A stretch of 64,000 nucleotides of DNA from Shewanella woodyi ATCC 51908. Its GTDB lineage: Bacteria; Pseudomonadota; Gammaproteobacteria; Enterobacterales; Shewanellaceae. Positions 1 to 8,534 of the stretch are shown piece after piece (position 1 is the first letter of the stretch; each line of letters begins with the position of its first letter). The notes below the pieces were generated by a model, which saw only the letters and a list, made by a program, of their open reading frames with translations, made no database searches and was not told the DNA's origin. The translations under genes were made by a program, and so were the position numbers. Location of the stretch: NCBI RefSeq assembly GCF_000019525.1, contig NC_010506.1:3100001-3164000 (forward strand), read 5' to 3'.

Positions 1-101
1 AGATAGAGAACATAGCGCGTATTGCGCTCTCCATCATGATTGAGATGTGCGAATTGGTGCGGATGTTGCCATGGTGCTATTGAATGCTGCTTCTCAGTCA
101 T
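1..101 (-). CDS. dmeF: Cation efflux protein, DmeF-like (N-terminal fragment)
   Basis: The first 33 residues of a minus-strand gene are present and the rest lies beyond the left edge. Reading from the ATG at 101 down, the protein begins MTEKQHSIAPWQHPHQFAHL and continues with an E-R-N-T-R-Y-V segment. A His-rich stretch with W-x-H-x-H-x-F followed by ER-x-TR-x-V is how cation diffusion facilitator proteins of the DmeF type (Co(II)/Ni(II) efflux, inner membrane) begin. No transmembrane segment is inside the window, so the call rests on this short N-terminus. The ribosome-binding site is weak. The gene is divergent from ecotin and shares with it an upstream region that carries two operator-like palindromes. 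Any His-rich member of the family remains possible. Confidence 0.6.
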   Translation of the reverse strand, partial: MTEKQHSIAPWQHPHQFAHLNHDGERNTRYVLY

Positions 102-163
102 ATCTAACTTACTCTATATTCCTGTACATGGGATTTATCACTTTTTGATTAAGAAATAGATAC

Positions 164-209
164 TTTGATAATCAAACTAAAATCATTCTAATATAGTTTG
201 ACTATCAAA
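164..209. promoter_or_regulatory. Tandem TTTGAy-N-ATCAAA palindromes (candidate operators)
   Basis: Two 13-bp palindromes, TTTGATAATCAAA at 164-176 and TTTGACTATCAAA at 197-209, have centres 33 bp apart, close to three helical turns. Together with flanking bases (161-177 and 196-212) they also form a larger inverted repeat with 16 of 17 positions matching. A further half-site TTTGAT lies at 144-149. They sit between the divergent dmeF-like and ecotin genes in AT-rich promoter DNA. The arrangement fits cooperative binding by a dimeric regulator. The regulator is not identified. Confidence 0.5.
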
Positions 210-301
210 GTATATTTAATTTAAAAATAATTAACCCTTTTCTGTATCCGATGCGTTTATAGAGTTAAATTACATTTTATATAAGTCCATACGGAGACAT
301 T

Positions 302-874
302 ATGACAACACCTAGCATCAGTTTTTCGGCTAAACGTATTATCACAGCATCAGCATTGGCACTCTCAATGCTCTCATTCAATGCATTGGCAACTAGCCCT
401 GCCCACCCAAGTGGACTCAATCAAAACATGATCACCTCAACGGCTTTCGACTCTACGAACTATCTAGCCGAAAAGAAAACTGAGATGTTTCCCGTGCCAA
501 GTGAAGGTATGGAGCAGCATATTTTAACCTTACTACCCCTAGATAACGAAAGTGACTATATGGTCGAGATACAGATAGGGAAAACACAATTAGTAGATTG
601 CAACAAGCATGGTTTATCTGGTGAGCTTACAGAGAACACTGTCAAAGGTTGGGGTTATAACTACTATCAAGTAGATAGCATTAACCCAGGACCGAGCACC
701 ATGATGGCTTGCTTTGACAAGGCCAAAACCGAAGCCTTCTTATCTATCCCTGGCTCTTTAAAAGTTAACTATGACAGTCGCTTACCTAAGGTATTCTACT
801 TACCAAAAGGAAGTGAGCTTAGGTACCGGATCTGGCGTGTTGAGAGCGAGTTCAATGTCTCTAAAATAAAGTAA
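302..874 (+). CDS. eco: Ecotin, periplasmic serine protease inhibitor
   Basis: This is a 190-residue secreted protein. A signal peptide ends around residue 30 (S-F-N-A-L-A). The mature part has the ecotin signatures: EGM about 60-70 residues in, a V-D-C-N-x-H segment, G-W-G-Y-x-Y-Y, and the reactive loop S-T-M-M-A-C in which the P1 position is methionine as in E. coli ecotin. The two cysteines that form the ecotin disulfide (V-D-C-N and M-M-A-C) are present. The family inhibits trypsin-fold proteases as a dimer in the periplasm. The start is supported by GGAG seven bases upstream of the ATG. The gene is single and is closed by a bidirectional terminator shared with eda. Confidence 0.93.
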   Translation: MTTPSISFSAKRIITASALALSMLSFNALATSPAHPSGLNQNMITSTAFDSTNYLAEKKTEMFPVPSEGMEQHILTLLPLDNESDYMVEIQIGKTQLVDCNKHGLSGELTENTVKGWGYNYYQVDSINPGPSTMMACFDKAKTEAFLSIPGSLKVNYDSRLPKVFYLPKGSELRYRIWRVESEFNVSKIK

Positions 875-896
875 ATTAAATTTTCATACCCAACAA

Positions 897-926
897 AAAA
901 GGCTACCAGATGGTAGCCTTTTCTTA
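897..926. terminator. Bidirectional rho-independent terminator between eco and eda
   Basis: An 11-bp perfect stem (AAAAGGCTACC / GGTAGCCTTTT) closes a 4-base loop AGAT at 908-911. Runs of A before the stem and T after it let it work on both strands. It lies between the convergent eco and eda genes. Confidence 0.9.
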
Positions 927-946
927 TAAGACGAGTTCCAATTAAA

Positions 947-1588
947 TTAGATCCCGCTGATCGCTTCTTTACAAAGCTGAGTGATACGCGACCAATCTCC
1001 CTGCTCCATCGCATCAGTAGGCGCTATCCAACTTCCACCAATACAATCAACGTTTTTAAGTGCTAAATAATCTTTATAGCTGCTTGGGGTTATACCACCA
1101 GTAGGGCAGAAACGGATATCAGCAAGTGGACCAGAAAAAGCCTTAAGTGCGTTCACACCACCAGATGCCTCAGCTGGGAAAAACTTAAAGTTGGTGTAAC
1201 CAAGCGACATACCTGTCATCACTTCAGAGATACTAGCAACACCAGGAATTAATGGCACAGTACCTTCCATCGCCGCCTTCAATAAGCTTGGAGTTGCACC
1301 AGGCGTAATGACAAACTGTGCTCCTGCATCAACCGCTTGCTGTAGCTGTTCTTCATTTAAGATGGTGCCAGCACCAACCAATGCATCAGGCACCTCTTCG
1401 GCAATCTTAGTGATCGCTTCTAAGGCGCAAGGTGTACGTAACGTAACTTCTAATACGCTTATTCCACCAGCCACTAACGCTTTAGCCAATGGTACAGCGT
1501 CTTCAATCTTGTTGATCACCATTACAGGAACAATCGGGCTACGATTAAAAATATCTTGTGGTTGTAATGACCAGTTATTCTTAGACAT
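947..1588 (-). CDS. eda: KDPG/KHG aldolase
   Basis: 2-dehydro-3-deoxyphosphogluconate aldolase splits KDPG into pyruvate and glyceraldehyde-3-phosphate, the last step of the Entner-Doudoroff pathway, in the cytoplasm. The 213-residue protein has family length. The catalytic residues are visible: Glu47 and Arg51 in E-V-T-L-R-T and the Schiff-base Lys135 in N-F-K-F-F-P-A-E. The phosphate-binding G-G-I-T-P segment lies near residue 173. It is the last gene of the zwf-pgl-edd-eda unit, starting 17 bp after the edd stop, so co-transcription is likely. Confidence 0.97.
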   Translation of the reverse strand: MSKNNWSLQPQDIFNRSPIVPVMVINKIEDAVPLAKALVAGGISVLEVTLRTPCALEAITKIAEEVPDALVGAGTILNEEQLQQAVDAGAQFVITPGATPSLLKAAMEGTVPLIPGVASISEVMTGMSLGYTNFKFFPAEASGGVNALKAFSGPLADIRFCPTGGITPSSYKDYLALKNVDCIGGSWIAPTDAMEQGDWSRITQLCKEAISGI

Positions 1589-1605
1589 TGCGGTATTTTT
1601 CCTAA

Positions 1606-3432
1606 TTAATAGTTTTCATCAATGGCACTGGTGCAACGAGCGCCAGTTTCCGGACTACTTAAATTTGAACGTAATGCACCAAATAGCTCTCGGCCCATTC
1701 CATAGCTTGTACTGCGAAGGTCGACCTTTTCAGGCTCTCTCGCTGCAATTTCTGGCTCAGAAACTAGCAGTGTTAGTTCACCCGTTTTAGCATCAACTCT
1801 GATCATATCGCCATTTTGAACCTTAGCGATTAATCCACCATCTAACGCTTCTGGCGTGAGGTGGATTGCCGCAGGTACCTTGCCCGATGCACCAGACATA
1901 CGGCCATCAGTAAGTAGTGCGACTTTAAAGCCGCGATCTTGCAGCGTGCCTAAAATCGGTGTGAGTTTATGCAGCTCAGGCATACCAACGGCTTTAGGGC
2001 CTTGACCCTTTACCACTACAACACAATCTTTATCTAACTCACCCGCTTTAAAGATGGCATCAAGCTTATTTTGATCGTCAATCACAACAGCTGGCGCTTC
2101 AACGATACGATGCTGTTCCTGTACCGCAGAGACTTTAATCACTGCTCGGCCAAGGTTACCTTTCAGTAGCTTAAGGCCACCGTTTGCTTGGAAAGGCTCA
2201 CTGACTTTAGTTAACACTTCAGCATCTAAACTATCGACTTGGCCATCTACCCAAGTAAGCTCACCATCAATAAGACGAGGCTCTTGGGTGTATTTACGTA
2301 AACCGTAACCTGCAACGGTATTCACATCTTCATGTAAAAGACCTGCATCAAGCAGCTCTCGTACTAAAAATGCCATGCCACCAGCAGCGTGGAAATGGTT
2401 GATATCTGCATGGCCATTTGGATAAACACGTGCAATTAATGGCACTGCATCCGATAGCTCAGAGAAATCATCCCAGTTAACAATGATGCCAGCAGCGCGA
2501 GCCGCAGCCACGATATGCATGGTTAAGTTAGTAGAGCCACCTGTCGCTAACAATGCAACGATGCCGTTCACGATAGACTTTTCATTGACCACTTCACCAA
2601 TAGGCGTGTATTGAGTACCCATTTGTGTCAAACGGCACACCTGCTTAGCGGCAGTTTTATTGAGCTCCTCACGCAGTGGGTCGTCAGGATTAACAAATGA
2701 TGATCCTGGCAGTTGCAGACCCATCACCTCTAGCATTAACTGATTACTGTTAGCCGTGCCATAGAAGGTACATGTACCAGCACTGTGATAAGAGGCAGAC
2801 TCAGCTTCGAGTAACGCATTGCGATCAACCTTCCCTTGAGCGAACTGCTGACGTATACGCGCCTTCTCTTTATTTGGGATCCCTGATTTCATAGGGCCGG
2901 CTGGTACAAATAACATTGGTAGATGACCAAAGCTCAATGCACCGATCAACAGACCTGGTACAATCTTGTCGCAAATACCCAGTAGTAAAGCACCATCAAA
3001 CATATTGTGAGAGAGACCAACGGCTGTAGACATGGCAATAACTTCACGGCTTAGCAAGCTAAGCTCCATGCCAGGTTGACCTTGGGTCACACCATCACAC
3101 ATAGCAGGGACACCTGCAGCGACTTGTGCAACACTGCCTACGTCATTACATGCTTTTTTAAGCAAGTCAGGGTAAGTTTCATAGGGTTGGTGCGCCGAAA
3201 GCATGTCATTAAACGCGGTAACAATGCCGATATTGGCCTTAGTTAACGCCTTGATTGACTGCTTCTCATCGGGTTTACAAGCTGCAAAACCATGGGCTAG
3301 ATTACCGCAACTCAGAGAACTACGGTGAACGCCACTGTTCTTGGCCTCATCAAGAGCCGCGAGGTATTGAGCTCTGGACGCTTGACTTCGAGCTATGATT
3401 CTATCTGTTACTGTCTGGACTACTGAGTGCAT
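1606..3432 (-). CDS. edd: 6-phosphogluconate dehydratase
   Basis: Edd dehydrates 6-phosphogluconate to KDPG, the first committed Entner-Doudoroff step, using an iron-sulfur cluster. The 608-residue length is standard for the IlvD/Edd family. Characteristic segments are present: a C-D-G-V-T-Q-G motif near residue 114, G-I-C-D-K-I-V-P-G in the middle, [11 protein letters not shown], and the C-terminal [10 protein letters not shown] motif typical of the family. The gene lies 9 bp after pgl and 17 bp before eda on the same strand. Confidence 0.97.
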   Translation of the reverse strand: MHSVVQTVTDRIIARSQASRAQYLAALDEAKNSGVHRSSLSCGNLAHGFAACKPDEKQSIKALTKANIGIVTAFNDMLSAHQPYETYPDLLKKACNDVGSVAQVAAGVPAMCDGVTQGQPGMELSLLSREVIAMSTAVGLSHNMFDGALLLGICDKIVPGLLIGALSFGHLPMLFVPAGPMKSGIPNKEKARIRQQFAQGKVDRNALLEAESASYHSAGTCTFYGTANSNQLMLEVMGLQLPGSSFVNPDDPLREELNKTAAKQVCRLTQMGTQYTPIGEVVNEKSIVNGIVALLATGGSTNLTMHIVAAARAAGIIVNWDDFSELSDAVPLIARVYPNGHADINHFHAAGGMAFLVRELLDAGLLHEDVNTVAGYGLRKYTQEPRLIDGELTWVDGQVDSLDAEVLTKVSEPFQANGGLKLLKGNLGRAVIKVSAVQEQHRIVEAPAVVIDDQNKLDAIFKAGELDKDCVVVVKGQGPKAVGMPELHKLTPILGTLQDRGFKVALLTDGRMSGASGKVPAAIHLTPEALDGGLIAKVQNGDMIRVDAKTGELTLLVSEPEIAAREPEKVDLRSTSYGMGRELFGALRSNLSSPETGARCTSAIDENY

Positions 3433-3441
3433 AATTTCTCC

Positions 3442-4143
3442 TTAAGCGCTCCAATAAACGTCGACAGGTGTCTTATGTTGATCTAAGACAGCTCTGATCG
3501 GCATGCTATTAGCATCTTGGCTTTCGAGCGCTTGACGATAAACAGCTAACTTTTGTTCACCGACAATGTGTAAATAAATTTGGCGACTGGCTAAGATCGC
3601 TGTTTTTGACAGCGAAAGTCGTGGATTTGGTGCAGCACCTGGATTCACGGCGATACAAAGTTTATCCGTTGAGAGTGCTTGTTCAATCTCTTTTGAGCAG
3701 GGGAACCAAGAACAAGTATGGCCATCATTGCCCATACCTAACACCACGACATCGAAAGGACGTGGAAAGTGCGACAACTGCTCAATCGCCATGTCACAAC
3801 CCTCTTCAGGCGTTGAGAACATGTTCTTTAAGCCACGGAACTTGGCATTGGCTGCTTTGTTTTGTAGAAGATGAGCTCTAACAAGTTTCTCATTAGAATC
3901 ATCAGAGTCTCCATCCACCCAACGCTCATCCGCTAGGGTGATATACACATCGCTCCACTCAATCGGCTTATTACTGAGAAGTTGAAATAGTTTCAATGGC
4001 GTAGAGCCACCAGAGACAATTAAGCTTGCCTTTCCGCGGGAGTCAACAGCCTCTTGAAGTTGCTTTGCAATGCGCTCAGCAAGCTGATTTTCTAACGCTT
4101 CTTTGTTATCAAATGATTTGAATACACTTTCTTTAATCATCAT
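3442..4143 (-). CDS. pgl: 6-phosphogluconolactonase
   Basis: Pgl hydrolyses 6-phosphogluconolactone to 6-phosphogluconate between Zwf and Edd. The 233-residue protein belongs to the glucosamine-6-phosphate isomerase-like (DevB) family. It shows S-G-G-S-T-P near residue 45, a D-E-R-W-V segment and a G-x-G-x-D-G-H-T loop near residue 138. Two ATG codons are adjacent (4143 and 4140). A GGATTGAG ribosome-binding site precedes them, so either could be used. The gene is 9 bp downstream of zwf and 9 bp upstream of edd. Confidence 0.95.
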   Translation of the reverse strand: MMIKESVFKSFDNKEALENQLAERIAKQLQEAVDSRGKASLIVSGGSTPLKLFQLLSNKPIEWSDVYITLADERWVDGDSDDSNEKLVRAHLLQNKAANAKFRGLKNMFSTPEEGCDMAIEQLSHFPRPFDVVVLGMGNDGHTCSWFPCSKEIEQALSTDKLCIAVNPGAAPNPRLSLSKTAILASRQIYLHIVGEQKLAVYRQALESQDANSMPIRAVLDQHKTPVDVYWSA

Positions 4144-4152
4144 CTCAATCCT

Positions 4153-5625
4153 TTACTCGTCCCAAGAACGGCCATCTTTGGCTATCAAAGCAACTGATGC
4201 TACCGGTCCCCAGCTACCCGCTGGATAAGGTTTAGGCTTCTCGTTACTCTCTTCCCAAGATTGAATAATTCCATCAACCCAGGTCCAAGCCTGCTCGACC
4301 TCATCACGACGAACAAATAGCGCCTGATTGCCTAACATTGCCTCAAGCAGCAAACGCTCATAAGCATCTGCAATACGCTCATTTTTAAAGGTATCGGTAA
4401 AGCTTAAATCCAGCTTGGTGGTTTGAAGACGCTGCTTCTGCTCAAGGCCTGGTACCTTGTTCATCATCTGGATCTCAACACCTTCATGGGGCTGGAGACG
4501 AATAGTCAACTTATTTGGTGGCAAGTTACGGTAGTTAGAACGGTAGAGATTATGGGGTGGATTTTTAAAATACACCACAATCTCAGAGCTCTTAGTTGGC
4601 ATGCGTTTACCACTTCGAAGATAGAAAGGTACGCCCGCCCAACGCCAGTTGTCGATATCGACACGCAGAGCAACAAAAGTTTCTGCATTTGATTGGGTAT
4701 TTGCGCCCTCCTCTTCCAAGTAACCTGGAACTGGCGAACCTTTTAAGAATCCTGAAGAGTACTGCCCTCGCACGGTATTCTCATAGATGTTATCGAGATT
4801 AATTGGGCGAAGTGACTTAAGCACTTTCACCTTTTCATCACGAATGCTGTCAGCATCAAGGTTAACTGGAGGATCCATCGCAACAAGTGTTAATACTTGC
4901 AAAAGGTGGTTCTGGATCATGTCTCTCATCTGACCCGCTTTATCGAAATAGCCCCAACGACCTTCGATACCAACCTCTTCAGCAACGGTGATCTGTACAT
5001 GATCTATGGTTCTGTTATCCCACTTAGAGGCAAACAGAGAGTTGGCAAAACGCAGAGCGATAAGGTTTTGTACCGTTTCTTTACCTAAATAGTGGTCGAT
5101 TCGGTAGACCTGATCCTCATTATAAAACGCAGCAACTTGATCGTTGATCACTTTCGATGAAGCGAGATCTGAGCCAATAGGCTTTTCAAGTACAACGCGG
5201 GAATCAGATTGAATAAGGTTTTGTTCGTGAAGACAGCGACAGATATCACCGAAGATGGCAGGCGGAGTGGCGAAATAACTGACCATCACGCGTTTGTGTG
5301 GTTCTAACAGTTCATGAAAAGCCTGATAACCTTCTGACTCTGTAAAGTTCGTGCCGATGTAGTGACAACGAGTTAGGAAGCGGGCTAGAGTCTCTTCACA
5401 GAGTTCCTCTTTTACAAAGCCTCTTAACGCTTTGACAACTAACTCATTAAACTCTTCATGGGTAAAAGCATCTTTAGCAACGCCGATCACTTTCGTATCT
5501 TCGTTAAGCAAACCAGCCTTATCCAATTGGTATAAAGAAGGCAGTAATTTGCGACGAGCCAAGTCACCTTTAGTTCCAAACAATACAAAATCACAAGCTT
5601 TGGCTTCTGGTGTTGTTATGCCCAT
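4153..5625 (-). CDS. zwf: Glucose-6-phosphate 1-dehydrogenase
   Basis: Zwf oxidises glucose-6-phosphate with NAD(P)+ and feeds both the pentose phosphate and Entner-Doudoroff routes. The 490-residue protein has the N-terminal Rossmann motif G-T-K-G-D-L-A-R-R-K and the active-site signature R-I-D-H-Y-L-G-K-E-T. The start at 5625 is supported by GGAG ten bases upstream. It is the first gene of the zwf-pgl-edd-eda unit and diverges from hexR. The 308-bp gap between them holds two palindromes that are candidate HexR operators. Confidence 0.97.
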   Translation of the reverse strand: MGITTPEAKACDFVLFGTKGDLARRKLLPSLYQLDKAGLLNEDTKVIGVAKDAFTHEEFNELVVKALRGFVKEELCEETLARFLTRCHYIGTNFTESEGYQAFHELLEPHKRVMVSYFATPPAIFGDICRCLHEQNLIQSDSRVVLEKPIGSDLASSKVINDQVAAFYNEDQVYRIDHYLGKETVQNLIALRFANSLFASKWDNRTIDHVQITVAEEVGIEGRWGYFDKAGQMRDMIQNHLLQVLTLVAMDPPVNLDADSIRDEKVKVLKSLRPINLDNIYENTVRGQYSSGFLKGSPVPGYLEEEGANTQSNAETFVALRVDIDNWRWAGVPFYLRSGKRMPTKSSEIVVYFKNPPHNLYRSNYRNLPPNKLTIRLQPHEGVEIQMMNKVPGLEQKQRLQTTKLDLSFTDTFKNERIADAYERLLLEAMLGNQALFVRRDEVEQAWTWVDGIIQSWEESNEKPKPYPAGSWGPVASVALIAKDGRSWDE

Positions 5626-5683
5626 AGCTTCTTAATCTCCTTTCATCGCTGTGTCCCATCGAATCGATGAGAATTCACATGTT

Positions 5684-5701
5684 TGTTGTAATATAACAAC
5701 A
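5684..5701. promoter_or_regulatory. Palindrome upstream of zwf
   Basis: TGTTGT and ACAACA arms flank AATATA, giving an 18-bp near-palindrome 59 bp upstream of the zwf start. It contains a TGTAATA half that partly resembles a HexR half-site. It could be a second, weaker HexR site or a site for another regulator. Confidence 0.4.
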
Positions 5702-5784
5702 GAATTTATGAATTGCATCAAAATTCTGCAAAAAGACGACACTTACTGAACTAGGCATTTCTATGAATTATCTGATATGCTTTT

Positions 5785-5799
5785 TGTGATTAAATTACT
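5785..5799. promoter_or_regulatory. Candidate HexR operator
   Basis: TGTGATTAAATTACT matches 13 of 15 positions of the TGTAATTAAATTACA-type palindrome that I recall for HexR in Shewanella. It lies between the divergent zwf and hexR genes, where HexR (released by KDPG) would control both the catabolic operon and itself. Motif recall is from memory, so the assignment is an inference. Confidence 0.65.
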
Positions 5800-5933
5800 A
5801 TATATAGTAGAAAGTTTTATCAGTTCATTAATTATAATTCGTCGTACAGGTCAAGTTTCTACCTTTTAGAAACTTTCGAAACCGACAAAAAAGAAAAAAT
5901 ATAATTACATTACTTTCGAGTGGATATACGCAT

Positions 5934-6788
5934 ATGAATACCCTAGAAAAGGTTCAAAAAAGCCTTACACATTTTAGTAAATCAGAGCGAAAAGTAGCAG
6001 AGGTTATATTAGCCTCCCCTCAAACCGCGATCCACTCTAGTATCGCAACACTGGCTAAAATGGCTGATGTGAGTGAGCCTACTGTAAATCGTTTCTGCCG
6101 CCGCTTAGACACTAAAGGTTTTCCTGACTTTAAACTTCACTTAGCCCAAAGCTTAGCGAACGGTACACCCTATGTTAGTCGGCATGTAGAGGAGGATGAC
6201 AGTCCTGACTCATACACAACAAAAATCTTTGAATCATCAATGGCTTCCCTTGATACTGCAAGGCAAAGCATAGACACAGCAGCCATTAACAAGGCCGTTG
6301 ATATCTTGACTCAAGCCAAAAAGATCTCCTTTTTTGGCCTAGGCGCATCGGCTTCTGTGGCCCATGACGCTCAAAATAAATTCTTCCGTTTTAACGTGCC
6401 TGTTATCTGTTTTGATGACGTTTTGATGCAACGTATGAGTTGTATCAATAGCGGAGAAGGTGATGTCATTGTACTCATTTCGCACACTGGACGCACTAAA
6501 TCTATGATAGATATTGCCCGAATAGCCCGTGAAAACGGCGCGGCAGTCATAGGTATTACGGCCCGTTACTCCCCCTTGTCAACTGAGTGTACTCTGCCGG
6601 TGACAATGGAAGTACCTGAAGATACAGATATGTACCTCCCCATGGCCTCACGTTTAGCACAATTGGTGGTCGTTGATGTCCTAGCAACAGGTTTCACTCT
6701 ACGCCGTGGACCACGTTTTAGAGAAAGTTTAAAACGTGTAAAAGAGGTTTTAAAAGAGTCTAGGATCGACAAAGATTCAGTACTGTAA
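5934..6788 (+). CDS. hexR: HexR, RpiR-family regulator of central carbon metabolism
   Basis: This 284-residue DNA-binding protein has an N-terminal RpiR-type helix-turn-helix (residues about 1-77, with S-E-P-T-V-N-R-F-C-R-R as recognition helix) and a C-terminal SIS sugar-phosphate domain (about 120-260, beginning F-F-G-L-G-A-S-A-S-V). HexR of Gammaproteobacteria senses KDPG and controls zwf, edd-eda, pyk and related genes. Its position between zwf and pykA, with HexR-like palindromes on both sides, supports this assignment over other RpiR members. The ribosome-binding site is weak (GAGTGG). Confidence 0.95.
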   Translation: MNTLEKVQKSLTHFSKSERKVAEVILASPQTAIHSSIATLAKMADVSEPTVNRFCRRLDTKGFPDFKLHLAQSLANGTPYVSRHVEEDDSPDSYTTKIFESSMASLDTARQSIDTAAINKAVDILTQAKKISFFGLGASASVAHDAQNKFFRFNVPVICFDDVLMQRMSCINSGEGDVIVLISHTGRTKSMIDIARIARENGAAVIGITARYSPLSTECTLPVTMEVPEDTDMYLPMASRLAQLVVVDVLATGFTLRRGPRFRESLKRVKEVLKESRIDKDSVL

Positions 6789-6897
6789 CTCAATTTCCTT
6801 CCCAAAGTGGCAGTACGACTTTCTTATTACTGCCACAATTCTTGCCTAATTTAGCTTAACTTCACATATTTTATATCTTGCGCTAGATCATTTTGTT

Positions 6898-6912
6898 TGT
6901 AATTTTCCTACA
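6898..6912. promoter_or_regulatory. Candidate HexR operator upstream of pykA
   Basis: TGTAATTTTCCTACA keeps both outer ends of the HexR-type palindrome (TGTAATT and ACA, about 11 of 15 positions) and lies 61 bp upstream of the pykA start, next to an AT-rich promoter. Control of pykA by HexR is known in Shewanella; this particular site is inferred. Confidence 0.5.
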
Positions 6913-6972
6913 AAACCACAAATTCTCTGTTAATATAGTGTCAGATTTTTTTTAAACTTACCGGAGTATCCC

Positions 6973-8412
6973 ATGTTCCGCAGAACCAAAATCGTAACAA
7001 CTCTAGGCCCAGCAACTGACCGCGATGACAATTTACGTCGTATTATCAAAGCTGGCGCAAATGTCGTTCGTCTTAACTTCTCTCACGGTTCACCTGAAGA
7101 TCACCTAAAACGTGCTACTGATGCACGCAATATAGCAAAAGAGCTAGGTGTTCATGTTGCTATTCTTGGCGATCTTCAAGGTCCAAAGATCCGCGTATCA
7201 ACTTTCAAAGACAACAAAAAGGTGCAGCTAGACTTAGGTAATAGCTTCATCTTGGATGCTGATCTTGAAAAAGGTGAAGGCGACGAGCATCAAGTTGGTA
7301 TCGACTACAAAGAACTTCCAAATGATGTCAACATCGGCGATATCCTGATGCTTGATGATGGTCGCGTTCAACTACGTGTTGAAAAAGTAGAAGGCAATAA
7401 GGTTCACACCACAGTCACAGTTGCGGGTCCTTTATCTAATAATAAAGGGATCAACAAGCAAGGCGGTGGTTTATCAGCAGCAGCGCTTACTGAAAAAGAC
7501 AAGCGTGACATTGTCACCGCCGCTGAGATTCAAGTTGACTACCTTGCCGTCTCTTTCCCTCGCAGTGGTGCAGATCTTAATTATGCTCGCTCATTGGCAC
7601 AGGCTGCAGGTAGTAATGCACTGATTGTCTCTAAAGTTGAACGCGCTGAAGCTGTGGCAACTGATGAAGCGATGGATGATGTTATCCTGGCTTCTGATGT
7701 GGTAATGGTTGCACGTGGTGACTTAGGTGTTGAGATTGGCGATCCAGCGTTAGTCGCTGTACAGAAGAAGTTAATCAGCCGCTCTCGTCAACTAAACAAG
7801 AGTGTGATCACTGCAACTCAAATGATGGAGTCGATGATCACTAGCCCTATGCCAACCCGCGCAGAAGTGATGGATGTGGCGAATGCGGTTCTTGATGGAA
7901 CTGATGCGGTTATGCTTTCAGCTGAAACAGCTGCTGGTGACTTCCCTGAAGAGACAGTAAAAGCGATGTCGAACGTCTGTCTTGGTGCTGAAGCTCACCC
8001 AAGTGTGCAAGTATCAAAGCACAGACTCGATGAGAGCTTTGACTCAGTTGAAGAGACAATCGCCTTATCGACTATGTATGCAGCCAACCACCTTAAAGGT
8101 ATCAAAGCTATTGTGGCACTCACTGAGTCTGGTGCTACAGCACAGTTAATGTCTCGTATTAGTTCAGCTCTGCCTATCTTTGCTCTATCACGCCATGAAG
8201 TGACATTGGCAAAGATGGCACTGTACCGTGGTGTTAAGCCAGTTCACTTTGATTCAACCACTGTAAGCGCAGATGATATCGCACGTAAAGCATTAGAAAC
8301 TCTTGCAGAATCTGGTGATTTGAAAAGCGGCGATATGGTTCTGATGACTAAAGGTGATTCAATGGAGACTATCGGTGGCACCAATACTTGTAAAGTATTG
8401 ATCGTCGCATAA
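6973..8412 (+). CDS. pykA: Pyruvate kinase
   Basis: Pyruvate kinase transfers phosphate from phosphoenolpyruvate to ADP, the last step of glycolysis and of the lower Entner-Doudoroff branch. The 479-residue protein begins [14 protein letters not shown] as PykA-type enzymes do. It contains [14 protein letters not shown], the catalytic segment [19 protein letters not shown] and [15 protein letters not shown] lies just upstream of the ATG. The gene follows hexR by 184 bp with its own candidate HexR site and is closed by a strong terminator. Confidence 0.96.
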   Translation: MFRRTKIVTTLGPATDRDDNLRRIIKAGANVVRLNFSHGSPEDHLKRATDARNIAKELGVHVAILGDLQGPKIRVSTFKDNKKVQLDLGNSFILDADLEKGEGDEHQVGIDYKELPNDVNIGDILMLDDGRVQLRVEKVEGNKVHTTVTVAGPLSNNKGINKQGGGLSAAALTEKDKRDIVTAAEIQVDYLAVSFPRSGADLNYARSLAQAAGSNALIVSKVERAEAVATDEAMDDVILASDVVMVARGDLGVEIGDPALVAVQKKLISRSRQLNKSVITATQMMESMITSPMPTRAEVMDVANAVLDGTDAVMLSAETAAGDFPEETVKAMSNVCLGAEAHPSVQVSKHRLDESFDSVEETIALSTMYAANHLKGIKAIVALTESGATAQLMSRISSALPIFALSRHEVTLAKMALYRGVKPVHFDSTTVSADDIARKALETLAESGDLKSGDMVLMTKGDSMETIGGTNTCKVLIVA

Positions 8413-8430
8413 TCTTTATCTAGTGATGAT

Positions 8431-8458
8431 AAAAGGTTCGCCGCGGCGAACCTTTTTT
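8431..8458 (+). terminator. Rho-independent terminator of pykA
   Basis: A GC-rich perfect palindrome (GGTTCGC stem around CGCG) with A-rich lead and a run of six T follows the pykA stop by about 18 bp. Confidence 0.92.
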
Positions 8459-8482
8459 ATGCCTAACAGTTTGCAGAGAAAC

Positions 8483-8510
8483 AAAAAAGGACGCTACGGC
8501 GTCCTTTTTT
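8483..8510. terminator. Bidirectional terminator between pykA and fadE
   Basis: A 12-bp stem (AAAAAAGGACGC / GCGTCCTTTTTT) closes a TACG loop. It has A and T runs for both directions and lies just past the fadE stop on the minus strand. Confidence 0.9.
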
Positions 8511-8534
8511 CATTTAGCTTTTTCAATTTAGCAA

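Noticed and set aside
1308..1790. 160-codon plus-strand frame across eda and edd
   Set aside because: It is antisense to two clearly functional genes and has no recognisable domain or ribosome-binding site.
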